A stretch of DNA of 9,903 nucleotides from Thermoleophilaceae bacterium (lineage in GTDB: Bacteria; Actinomycetota; Thermoleophilia; Solirubrobacterales; Thermoleophilaceae): NCBI GenBank assembly GCA_013812485.1, contig JACCTJ010000011.1:1-9903 (forward strand). Reading direction: 5' to 3'. The notes below the pieces were generated by a model, which worked only from the letters and a program-made list of their open reading frames with translations, did no database searches and was not told the DNA's origin. The position numbers and the translations under genes are program-made. Positions within the stretch are counted from its first letter, which is position 1, and the number at the start of each line of letters is the position of its first letter. This document shows, in pieces, positions 1-6,880 of this stretch.

Positions 1-2896
1 CCTGCGTGCGGCAGGAGAAGCCGTCGGCGATCAGCAGCGTCTCCTCGGCAGCGGCGCGGACCCGCGGCGCGAGCCGGTGCTCGCCGACCCTGACCGAGAC
101 CTCGTAGTGGTCGCGCTCGAACCCGAACCCGCCGGCCATGCCGCAGCAGCCCGAGTCCAGGACCTCGAAGTCGACCCCCATGCGCGCGAGCAGCCGCTTC
201 TCGGCGGAGATGCCCATCACCGCCTCCTGGTGGCAGTGGCCGTGGACGAGCGCACGCCGCTCGAGCCGCGGCGGCGGCCAGCCGGGCGCGTGCTCGGCGA
301 GGAACTCGCTGAGCGTCTGCACACGCGCGGAGAGTCGCTGCGCGTCATCGTCGTCGGACAGCAGGCCCGGCAGCTCGTCGCGGAAGGCGGCGACGCAGCT
401 CGGCTCGACTCCGACGATCGGCCAGCCGGCGTCGAGGCACGAACCGAGCACGCGTAGCGTCCGCCGCCAGAAGAGCTTCGCCGTATCGAGCATCCCGTGG
501 TCGTAGAGCGGGCGCCCGCAGCACAGCGCGCCCTCGGGCACGACGACGCGCCGGCCCGCGGCCTCGAGCACCGCGACCGCCGCCTTCGCCGGGTCGGGAC
601 GAAGGAAGTTGGAGAAGGTGTCGGGGAAGAGCACCACGGGCTCGGCGCCCGGGTTGACCGGCGCGCGGGCCTTCCACCAGGCGAGAAACGTCTCCTCGGC
701 AAAGTGCGGCAGCTCGCGCTTGGGGCTGATGCCGCCGGCGCGCTTGACCAGATCGCCGACGACCGGCGCGCGGGTCAACGCGTTGGCCAGCCTCGGTGCG
801 CGCGCTGCGACCCGAGCGTGGAGCATGATCAACCCCATCGAGTAGGCCGCCCGCGGGCGCAGCTGCCCCTTGTAGTGCTTCGACAGGAACTCGGCCTTGT
901 AGCTCGCCATGTCGACCTGCACGGGGCACTCGCCCTTGCAGCCCTTGCACGAGAGGCAGAGGTCGAGCGCCGCGTGGACCTCCTCGGAGCGAAAGCCCTC
1001 GGCGATCGTCTCGCCCTCGAGCATCTCGAAGAGGATCCGCGCGCGGCCGCGGGTCGAGTGCTGCTCGTCGAGCGTGACCATGTAGCTCGGGCACATCGTC
1101 CCGAGGTTGGTGTCGCGGCACTTGCCCGCTCCGACGCAACGCTGAGTCGCGCGGGCGAAGCTGCCGTCGTCGTCGCGATAGGCGAAGTGGGTCTTCGGCT
1201 CGGGCGGAGCATGACCCACGCCGAGCTTGAGGTTCGAGACGATCGGATAGGGGTCGACGATCTTGTGCGGGTTCATCCGGCCGTCGGGGTCCCAGACCGC
1301 CTTGAGCTCGCCGAAGGCCTCGACGAGCTCGAGGCCGAACATCTTCGGCAGGAGCTCCGCGCGAGACTGGCCGTCGCCGTGCTCGCCCGACAGCGAGCCG
1401 CCGTAGGCGAGGACGAGCTCGGCCGCCTCGTCGAGGAAGGTGCGCCACTTCGCGATCCCGCCCTGCGTGCGCAGATCGAAGTTGATCCGGGTGTGGATGC
1501 AGCCCTGGCCGAAGTGGCCGTAGAAAGCGGAGTCGTAGTCGTAGCGGTCGAGCAGTCGCTCGAAGTCGCGCAGGTAGTCGCCCTCGCGCCCGGGCGGGAC
1601 CGCGGCGTCCTCCCAGCCCTCCCAGTGGTCGGGCTCCCCGGGTACCGCGGCGGTCGCGGCGAGCGCGCCCTCGCGGACCCTCCAGACGCGCGCTGCCTCG
1701 GCGGGGTCGTCGAAAAGCTTCATCAAGGGAACGATCGATGCCTTCGCGAGGTCGGCCATCGCGCCGCGGGTGCGTTCCTCGGCCTCGTCGCTGGTCTCGC
1801 CCCCGAACTCCACGAGCAGCCAGCCTCCGCCCTCGGGCAGCAGCGCGATCTCCTCGAGCTGGATCCCCTTGCGTTGCAGGTTCTGCACGAGCCGGGCGTC
1901 GATCGCCTCGAGGGCGAGCGGCGTATGGGCGAGGATCTCCGAGAGGCCGTCGGCCCCGTCGGCCATCGTCGGATAGCCGAGCACGAGCAGGGTCCTCCAC
2001 GGCGGCATGTGCACCAACCGCAGCTTCGCCTCGAGGACGGTGGCGAGCGTTCCCTCGCTGCCGGTGAGCGCCCGCGCCACGTCGAACCCGTTCTCGGGGA
2101 GCAGGGCGTCGAGGCCGTAGCCGGAGACCCGCCGCGGGATGTCCGGAAAGCGCTCGCGGATGAGACCGGCGTGGCGGTCGCGCAGGTCGCGCATGCGCGC
2201 GTAGATCTCCCCGCGCCGCCCTCCCGCCCGGACGATTCGCTCGAGCTCCTCCTCGCTCGTCGGCCCGACGCGCATCCGCACGCCGTCGTAGGTGACCACC
2301 TCGAGCTCCTCGACGTTGTCGGAGGTGCGACCGGCCATCACGGAGTGCATTCCGCACGAGTCGTTGCCGACCATCCCGCCGAGCGTGGCCCAGCCGTGAG
2401 TCGCGGTGTCGGGCCCGAAGGTGAGATCGTGGCGGGCCTCGGTGAGGCGCGTGAGCGCGTCGCGGACCACGCCGGGCTCGACCCTCGCGAAGCGGCGCTC
2501 GGCGTCGATCTCGACGACCCTGCGCATGTGCTTCGAAGTGTCGATGACGACCGCAACGTTGCAGGCCTGGCCCGCGAGGCTCGTTCCGCACCCGCGAGGA
2601 AGGACCGGCGCCCCGTGATCGCGACACGCGGCGAGCGCCGCGAGGATGTCGTCGGCGTCGCGGGGAAGCACGACTCCGATCGGGGGCTGTCCGTAGTTCG
2701 AGCTGTCGTGGGCGTAGACGGCGCGATTGCCCGCGTCGAACATGACCTCGCCACGCAGCGACCGCCGCAGGGCACGCTCGAGCGACGCGGCGTCGACCTC
2801 GTCGGTCCCTGCGGGACGGCGCCGCACGCGACGCCCGTCAGAAACTGGAAGGCCGCCGCCGTGGCGCGCCGCGGGCTCGATCCGCTCCCCTGCCAT
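1..2896 (-). CDS. FAD-binding and Fe-S-binding D-2-hydroxyacid dehydrogenase (GlcD/YdiJ-type fusion), C-terminus cut by window edge
   Basis: This gene encodes a flavoprotein dehydrogenase that oxidises a D-2-hydroxyacid (lactate, glycolate or 2-hydroxyglutarate class) and passes electrons through iron-sulfur clusters, probably to the quinone pool. The frame is open for 965 codons and runs off the left edge. The FAD-binding (PCMH) domain spans about residues 65-290, with PRGCGTSLAG at 100-109, GNDSCG at 177-182 and GSEGTL at 279-284. The FAD-oxidase C-terminal domain carries SGEHGDGQSR at 503-512. A ferredoxin-like region follows, with cysteines 587, 593 and 602 and then CLSCKGCKGECP at 647-658. 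The C-terminal part has cysteine-rich reductase motifs: CCGRP at 792, HGHCHQ at 885-890 and GCCG at 916-919. The visible end, DGFSCRTQ, resembles the usual C-terminus of the family, so only a few tens of residues are probably missing. The ATG has a strong GGAGGT four bases upstream. The domain order matches the single-chain fusion of GlcD with a GlpC-like part, as in E. coli YdiJ. The substrate cannot be read from the sequence. Confidence 0.94.
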   Translation of the reverse strand, partial: MAGERIEPAARHGGGLPVSDGRRVRRRPAGTDEVDAASLERALRRSLRGEVMFDAGNRAVYAHDSSNYGQPPIGVVLPRDADDILAALAACRDHGAPVLPRGCGTSLAGQACNVAVVIDTSKHMRRVVEIDAERRFARVEPGVVRDALTRLTEARHDLTFGPDTATHGWATLGGMVGNDSCGMHSVMAGRTSDNVEELEVVTYDGVRMRVGPTSEEELERIVRAGGRRGEIYARMRDLRDRHAGLIRERFPDIPRRVSGYGLDALLPENGFDVARALTGSEGTLATVLEAKLRLVHMPPWRTLLVLGYPTMADGADGLSEILAHTPLALEAIDARLVQNLQRKGIQLEEIALLPEGGGWLLVEFGGETSDEAEERTRGAMADLAKASIVPLMKLFDDPAEAARVWRVREGALAATAAVPGEPDHWEGWEDAAVPPGREGDYLRDFERLLDRYDYDSAFYGHFGQGCIHTRINFDLRTQGGIAKWRTFLDEAAELVLAYGGSLSGEHGDGQSRAELLPKMFGLELVEAFGELKAVWDPDGRMNPHKIVDPYPIVSNLKLGVGHAPPEPKTHFAYRDDDGSFARATQRCVGAGKCRDTNLGTMCPSYMVTLDEQHSTRGRARILFEMLEGETIAEGFRSEEVHAALDLCLSCKGCKGECPVQVDMASYKAEFLSKHYKGQLRPRAAYSMGLIMLHARVAARAPRLANALTRAPVVGDLVKRAGGISPKRELPHFAEETFLAWWKARAPVNPGAEPVVLFPDTFSNFLRPDPAKAAVAVLEAAGRRVVVPEGALCCGRPLYDHGMLDTAKLFWRRTLRVLGSCLDAGWPIVGVEPSCVAAFRDELPGLLSDDDDAQRLSARVQTLSEFLAEHAPGWPPPRLERRALVHGHCHQEAVMGISAEKRLLARMGVDFEVLDSGCCGMAGGFGFERDHYEVSVRVGEHRLAPRVRAAAEETLLIADGFSCRTQ

Positions 2897-2900
2897 CCTC

Positions 2901-2906
2901 ACCTCC
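2901..2906 (-). promoter_or_regulatory. Ribosome binding site of the FAD/Fe-S dehydrogenase
   Basis: GGAGGT on the minus strand lies four bases before the ATG at 2896, preceded by a second purine-rich block. It fixes the start codon of the dehydrogenase. Confidence 0.8.
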
Positions 2907-2966
2907 CTCCTCGGCTCCCGCCCGGCGGGCCCTCTGCGCTCCTCGGCCGATAGCTTGCCAGCGCCG

Positions 2967-3018
2967 GGCGGTGGCCTACACCGCCGTTGATCCCGAGCCC
3001 CCTCGGGCGCGTGCGCCC
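2967..3018 (-). terminator. Cluster of GC-rich stem-loops between the 441-residue membrane protein and the dehydrogenase
   Basis: Three inverted repeats lie just past the stop codon at 3022. GGGCGC/GCGCCC occupies 3005-3018 with a 2-base centre. CCCGAG/CTCGGG occupies 2992-3007 with a 4-base loop and overlaps the first. GGCGGTG/CACCGCC occupies 2967-2985 with a 5-base loop and is perfect over 7 pairs. The position suggests a terminator for the membrane protein gene on the minus strand, but there is no T-tract. GC-rich genomes produce such stems by chance more readily than others. The third repeat could instead be an operator in the 5' leader of the dehydrogenase gene. Confidence 0.35.
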
Positions 3019-3021
3019 AGA

Positions 3022-4347
3022 TCAGCCGAGAAGCAGCGTGAGAACCGGCGCGGCGGCCGCCGCGACGAGCGCGACGTCGCGTGCCGCCACCCTGAGGCGC
3101 GCCGGAGGCGGGATGAGACCGGCGCGGAAGCGTCCGGACTCGCCGGCCACCCAGCCGAGGACCGCGTCGACCATCGCCACCGGCCGCTTGCGCGCAGAGC
3201 GGAGCTCCGCGAGCAGGGCGCGGCCTGAGGGCGCGAGCCTCGCCTCCGCGCCGAGCTCGTCGAGGATCGACACCGCCTCGGGCACCGACGGGATGCGCCG
3301 CAGCCGCCCGAGCGAGCGCCGGGCCACCTCCCGGATACCATCCGAGCGGGCGGCCGCCCGCAGCCAGGTCGCGACGAGCACGATCAGCATCGCTCGCGCC
3401 CCGCGCTGTAGTCCCACCGCGAGGCCGAGCCCGCCGACCAGCGAGAAGACGAGCGAGCCGCCGCCGATCAGCAGCGCCAGGGCCACCCCGGTCGGAACGG
3501 CCCTGCGGTCGGGGCGCGAGAGCAGCCAGGCGACGAACAGCCAGGCCCCCACCCCGGCAAGCAGCGGCGCGGCGGTGCTCGCGACCAGGAGCGTGAAGGC
3601 CACGGCGGCCGCGAGCGCGACCGCGCGGGGGTCGAAGCGTCCGCGGCCGCCGAGGTCGCCGCTCTCGGCCGACTCATCGATGTCGTCCTTTGCCGCAGGG
3701 TCAGGCCAGCGCCGCATGCCGCGCCGGTAGACGGCGATCTGCACGATGGTCGCCACGATCGCCCAGCCGACGAGGCTCACGGCGGTGAAGGCGAGCGCCG
3801 CCCTGGGCCCGCTCGGCAGGAGGGCAAGGTCGCCGAACGTCTCGTTGTAGGTGCCCGCGTAGGCGTCGAGCCCTCCGAGCAGGACGAACACGAAAAAGGC
3901 GGTGGCGACCGTGTTGTGCAACATCCGACCCGCGAAGCAGGCGGCGAACTGGCCGAGCGCGCCGACGCCGCGGCGCTCGAGCGCGCCCATGACCGGTGCG
4001 GTGAGCGCCTGGGTGAGCGGGCCGTTGAGCCGCGCCGGGCCGAGGTAGGCGACCGTCTGGATCATGGCCGCGAGGCTCGCGCCGTAACCGCGTCGCCACC
4101 CGAAGCGCTCGCCCGCGCGCGCGAGCGCCACGCCGCCGGCGAGCGCCAGCACAAAGGCGCCCGAGGGCGCCGCCCGCGAGGCGAGAAAGGAGAGCGCGGA
4201 TACGTGGGCGAGGCCGGCCGGGCCGCTGACCCGCCGCTCGGCCTCCGCGTCGGCGCGCTCCGCGGCGGCGGTCGCCGATGGCGGGAGCACCGGAGAGGAC
4301 GCGGGCCCGGTGGGGTCGGACGCGGCGAGGCGGTCGGCTGAGCTCAT
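3022..4347 (-). CDS. Polytopic membrane protein of unknown function, 441 aa
   Basis: I do not recognise this protein. It starts with a polar, Ala/Asp/Glu-rich tail (residues 1-47). Hydrophobic, probably membrane-spanning stretches follow at about 62-78, 88-103, 131-160 (which includes RMLHNTVATAFFVF), 183-207, 241-276, 286-313 and 317-333. A polar loop at 208-240 (rich in D, E and S) separates two membrane halves. A soluble stretch at 334-420 contains several Arg-rich helices, and a last hydrophobic segment (421-441) ends the protein. The C-terminal half, with helices followed by Arg-rich amphipathic segments, loosely recalls EcfT-type transporter subunits, but this is a weak impression of topology and not a motif match. 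The start is uncertain because the ATG at 4347 has no good ribosome binding site, although no better start is evident before the first membrane segment. The downstream neighbour is the FAD/Fe-S dehydrogenase, 125 bases away. Confidence 0.8.
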   Translation of the reverse strand: MSSADRLAASDPTGPASSPVLPPSATAAAERADAEAERRVSGPAGLAHVSALSFLASRAAPSGAFVLALAGGVALARAGERFGWRRGYGASLAAMIQTVAYLGPARLNGPLTQALTAPVMGALERRGVGALGQFAACFAGRMLHNTVATAFFVFVLLGGLDAYAGTYNETFGDLALLPSGPRAALAFTAVSLVGWAIVATIVQIAVYRRGMRRWPDPAAKDDIDESAESGDLGGRGRFDPRAVALAAAVAFTLLVASTAAPLLAGVGAWLFVAWLLSRPDRRAVPTGVALALLIGGGSLVFSLVGGLGLAVGLQRGARAMLIVLVATWLRAAARSDGIREVARRSLGRLRRIPSVPEAVSILDELGAEARLAPSGRALLAELRSARKRPVAMVDAVLGWVAGESGRFRAGLIPPPARLRVAARDVALVAAAAAPVLTLLLG

Positions 4348-4529
4348 GCGGTCACGCGCCGCGGCGCTCCGCGCACGTTAGCGACTAGCCGCCGGCGCCA
4401 CGTCGCCGACTTCGACCTCCGCAGGCACCGCCGGCCGACCGCTGTCCCGCCGGCGGGTCGAACCGTCTTCGCCTCTACCGGGTCGACTCGCGGGGACCGA
4501 GGAGGTGGCCAGAGCCCGGCGGCGGCCGG
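4348..4529. other. Intergenic region with two GC palindromes
   Basis: These 182 bases lie between the poly-proline protein and the 441-residue membrane protein. They contain perfect 12-base palindromes at 4356-4367 (GCGCCGCGGCGC) and 4446-4457 (CCCGCCGGCGGG). The first sits 9 bases before the ATG at 4347. I see no convincing promoter, RNA gene or coding frame here. The minus-strand open frame that crosses the region lacks any protein-like pattern. Confidence 0.4.
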
Positions 4530-4772
4530 TCAGCCAAACGGGACGACGAGCGCCGGAGGGGGTGGCGGCGGCGGTGGAGGCGGGGGCAGCTCCGTCGGGG
4601 AGGTTAGGAGAGTCACGAATGCGGCAAGCGCGACGATCCCGACCACGAGGAAGATGAGGGGCCACCGCCAGCCCTTGGCGAACGGCGGTGGTCCGACGGT
4701 CTCCTCCCGATCGGATCCCTGCTCGTCCTCCGTCCCCTGCTGGGCGTCCTCGGCCTCGTCGGTCTTCGCCAT
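4530..4772 (-). CDS. Small single-span membrane protein with an 11-proline tract, 80 aa
   Basis: I do not recognise a family. The protein has three parts. An acidic, Gln/Glu/Asp-rich N-terminal tail (about residues 1-30, beginning MAKTDEAEDAQQ) is followed by a membrane segment at about 36-56 (WRWPLIFLVVGIVALAAFVT). A short tail then contains eleven consecutive prolines at about 64-74 and ends ALVVPFG. By the positive-inside rule (KGWRW before the helix) the N-terminus would be cytoplasmic and the proline tail outside. The proline tract uses all four proline codons, so it is not a simple trinucleotide expansion. I chose the ATG at 4772, preceded by GAGAGA, over an in-frame ATG 36 bases upstream that would add an Arg/Ser-rich leader. 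The organisation of the product and its fit between neighbours support a real gene, but its small size and compositional bias leave some doubt. Confidence 0.62.
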   Translation of the reverse strand: MAKTDEAEDAQQGTEDEQGSDREETVGPPPFAKGWRWPLIFLVVGIVALAAFVTLLTSPTELPPPPPPPPPPPALVVPFG

Positions 4773-4935
4773 CGATCTCTCTCGCCTTCGGCTTTGCCTT
4801 CGCGACAACCTACGCCTTCCCGGCTCGGGGTGTCGGCTAACCGCGGCGGTGGGCGCGGCAAGTCGGACTCTCGCGGACGGTCCTCACGAACGCGGGTGGC
4901 GTCGGGGGCCCGCCTGGTGGGTAGGGCGAGACGAC
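4773..4935. other. Divergent intergenic region
   Basis: These 163 bases separate the minus-strand poly-proline protein from the plus-strand lipoprotein gene, so promoters for both should lie here. I could not identify a convincing -35/-10 pair on either strand. Confidence 0.4.
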
Positions 4936-5391
4936 ATGGCCCGGACGGCCTCGCCCCCGACACACGCTCGGCGCAGGCGCGCCTCGTCGCTTCGCGCCGC
5001 ACTCACCCTCGCGCTGGTGGCGGTCGCGGGTTGCGGAGGCCCGCCCGAGGATGCAACCGACGCCCGCGCGGCCGTCGACACCCTGCTCGCCGCCTGCGCG
5101 GAGGGACGGCCGACCGTCGTGCTCGAGTCGCTCACCGAGCCGGCGCGCAACGCCTTTGCTCGCGGGCGCACCACGGGCGAGGGCTGCAACGACGCCCTCG
5201 GCCTCGGGCTGCCGCCCGCGGCGCCCGAAGAGGCGGCCAAGCCGTTCGAGGAGGCGCGGGTGGCGGAGCTCGAGGAGAGCGGCGGCATCGCGCGAGCGAC
5301 GCTCGAAGCCGGCGCCCGGCGCAGCGAGGTCGAGGTCGAGCGCGTCGGCTCGCGGTGGCTCGTGAACAATCCCGCGGTGCCCACCGACTGA
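4936..5391 (+). CDS. Putative lipoprotein of unknown function, 151 aa
   Basis: This is the only plus-strand gene. The N-terminus is a typical lipoprotein signal: Arg-rich n-region (residues 12-20), hydrophobic core ALTLALVAVA (22-31) and lipobox VAGC with the lipidated cysteine at 33. The mature part of about 118 residues contains two more cysteines (54 and 84) that could form a disulfide outside the membrane. It ends with an alternating strand-like stretch and SRWLVNNP. A small secreted domain with a C-terminal 'W-V/L' strand is common in NTF2-like or DUF4878-type lipoproteins, but I cannot assign it to one. The ATG at 4936 places the signal peptide exactly at the N-terminus and follows an AGGGCGAG stretch. 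The open frame upstream is not protein-like. The gene converges on qcrB, with the two stop codons 19 bases apart. Confidence 0.8.
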   Translation: MARTASPPTHARRRRASSLRAALTLALVAVAGCGGPPEDATDARAAVDTLLAACAEGRPTVVLESLTEPARNAFARGRTTGEGCNDALGLGLPPAAPEEAAKPFEEARVAELEESGGIARATLEAGARRSEVEVERVGSRWLVNNPAVPTD

Positions 5392-5407
5392 GCCGAGGCC
5401 TCGGTGG
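5381..5407. terminator. Possible bidirectional terminator between the lipoprotein gene and qcrB
   Basis: CCACCGA (5381-5387) pairs with TCGGTGG (5401-5407). The 13-base loop itself overlaps a perfect 12-base palindrome, CCGAGGCCTCGG (5393-5404). The structure spans the lipoprotein stop codon and reaches to 4 bases before the qcrB stop. The location between convergent genes suits a shared terminator. There is no T-tract on either side, so this is a structural guess. Confidence 0.35.
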
Positions 5408-5410
5408 CGG

Positions 5411-6880
5411 TCAGGAGCCGCGAGCGCCCTCGCCGGCTCCGGCCTCCTCTTTGACGACCGGCCCACCGTTGCGCCCGTTCGCCCCGTCGACCGCCGGAAC
5501 CCCCTCGTCGAGCTCGACGGTCTCGAACCCGCCGGCGGGCGTCCGCCGCACCACCTTCCCGGTCCACCCACGCAGCGGCCGGGGCTCCCGGGCACTCAGC
5601 TCCTCGCACAGCCGCTTCGTGGCGAAATAGACGACGAAGGGGAGGACGATGACCGCGATCCGCAGGAACCACACCTGCGCCTCATACGGGACGGTCGAGC
5701 TGAGGTAGAGGCGGTCGATCGACCCGGCTATGAAGATGATCAGCACCCACGAGAAGTACGAGATGACGATCGCCGTGCGGCGCGGATTGTCGCGCGGGGA
5801 GTCGAGCAGATCGTGCTTGTCCCGGTCGCCAAACCATCGCCGGTCGATCCACGGCCACGCGTACATGAGCATGAACGTGATCGTCGGAAAGACGAGCCCG
5901 CCCCAGAACGCGTTGGGCACGAGCGTCAGGTCCCCGAGCTGGATCTCGAGCGCGGGCATGAGGCGCAGGCTCCCGAGCAGCCACCCGAGGTACCAGTCGG
6001 GCTGGGCGCCGTTAGACGCCAGATAGGGCTCGTAGGGACCCCATTGCCAGATCGGATTGATCTGCACGAGTCCGCCGAGCAAGAAGAGGACCGCCGCCGT
6101 CAGGAACATGAGTCCCCCCGCCTTGAGTGCGTAGCCCGGCCACATCGGATAGCCGACGACGTTGCGCTCGGTCGCGAGCTTGCTGGGGAACTGGGCGTGG
6201 TGCTGGCGCATGATCATGGCCATGTGCATGCCGATCAGACCGGCGATGGCGGCCGGCACGATCAGCACGTGGACGATGTACAGGCGCGGGAAGAAATCCG
6301 AGCTGCCCGGGTACTCGGCGCCCCAGATCAGGAAGGCGAGGTCCGCGCCGAACACCGGGATCGAGAGCGCCACTCCATACGAGATCACCAGGCCGATCCC
6401 CGAGAACAGGTCGTCGGGCATCGAGTAGCCCACGAAGCCCTCGAGCACGGTCAGCGCCAGCAGGGTCACGCCGACCAGGTAGTTGATCTCGCGCGGCTTG
6501 CGAAACGCGCCGGTGAGCAGGATCCGCAGCAGGTGCAGCACGATGGCGATGATCATCAGGTTGGCCGCCCAGTGGTGGGTCTGGCGCATGAGCAGGCCGG
6601 CGGGGACCTCGAGCGAGAGGTTGACCGTCGACAGGTAGCTCTCGGTCATGGTCAGGCCCCGGAGCGGCTCGTACGCGCCTCGGTAGACGGCCTCGGCGTC
6701 GCTCGGCACGTAGTAGAGGCTCATGAACACACCCGTGCCCACGAGCACGATGAACGCGTAGAGGGCGATCTCCCCGAGCAGGAACGACCAGTGATCGGGG
6801 AAGATGTAGCGCAGCAGCTTGCGCGCGCCCGGCGACACGCCGAGGCGCTCGTCCACGTAGTCGACGAGGTTGCGAATCAC
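5411..6880 (-). CDS. qcrB: Cytochrome b subunit of the cytochrome bcc (menaquinol:cytochrome c reductase) complex, QcrB
   Basis: This integral membrane subunit oxidises quinol and carries two b hemes. The 489-residue product has about eight membrane helices. Heme ligand pairs are visible as H102-x13-H116 and H204-x14-H219. The x14 spacing of the second pair is the cytochrome b6 type rather than the mitochondrial type. The Qo-site region has PDWY at 294-297 in place of PEWY, and GYSMPDDLFSG (151-161) is the form seen in actinobacterial QcrB. After the last helix (about 405-420) a polar tail of about 65 residues, ending in Gly/Glu-rich sequence, probably lies in the cytoplasm. I chose the GTG at 6880 because it overlaps the qcrA stop as GTGA, follows GGTGAGGAA, and gives the expected N-terminus IRNLVDYVDERLG. 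The open frame continues further upstream, but that part only shadows qcrA. The partners are QcrA and QcrC, encoded just before it. Confidence 0.97.
   Translation of the reverse strand: MIRNLVDYVDERLGVSPGARKLLRYIFPDHWSFLLGEIALYAFIVLVGTGVFMSLYYVPSDAEAVYRGAYEPLRGLTMTESYLSTVNLSLEVPAGLLMRQTHHWAANLMIIAIVLHLLRILLTGAFRKPREINYLVGVTLLALTVLEGFVGYSMPDDLFSGIGLVISYGVALSIPVFGADLAFLIWGAEYPGSSDFFPRLYIVHVLIVPAAIAGLIGMHMAMIMRQHHAQFPSKLATERNVVGYPMWPGYALKAGGLMFLTAAVLFLLGGLVQINPIWQWGPYEPYLASNGAQPDWYLGWLLGSLRLMPALEIQLGDLTLVPNAFWGGLVFPTITFMLMYAWPWIDRRWFGDRDKHDLLDSPRDNPRRTAIVISYFSWVLIIFIAGSIDRLYLSSTVPYEAQVWFLRIAVIVLPFVVYFATKRLCEELSAREPRPLRGWTGKVVRRTPAGGFETVELDEGVPAVDGANGRNGGPVVKEEAGAGEGARGS

Noticed and set aside
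345..2627. Minus-strand frame open for 760 codons inside the dehydrogenase gene
   Set aside because: It is the same strand in another frame, with an Arg-rich low-complexity product. The motif-bearing frame starting at 2896 is the real one.
497..2953. Plus-strand frame open for 818 codons opposite the FAD/Fe-S dehydrogenase gene
   Set aside because: The opposite strand encodes a protein with every expected FAD, Fe-S and CCG motif over the same bases. In very GC-rich DNA, antisense frames stay open by composition. The translated product is Arg/Glu/Val/Ala-rich with no domain pattern.
4378..4665. Minus-strand 95-codon frame
   Set aside because: It overlaps the poly-proline membrane protein in another frame. 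Its Arg/Ala/Pro composition has no membrane, signal or domain pattern.
4654..4935. Extension of the lipoprotein frame upstream to an ATG at 4654
   Set aside because: The extra 94 residues would bury the lipoprotein signal peptide and overlap the poly-proline protein gene on the other strand.
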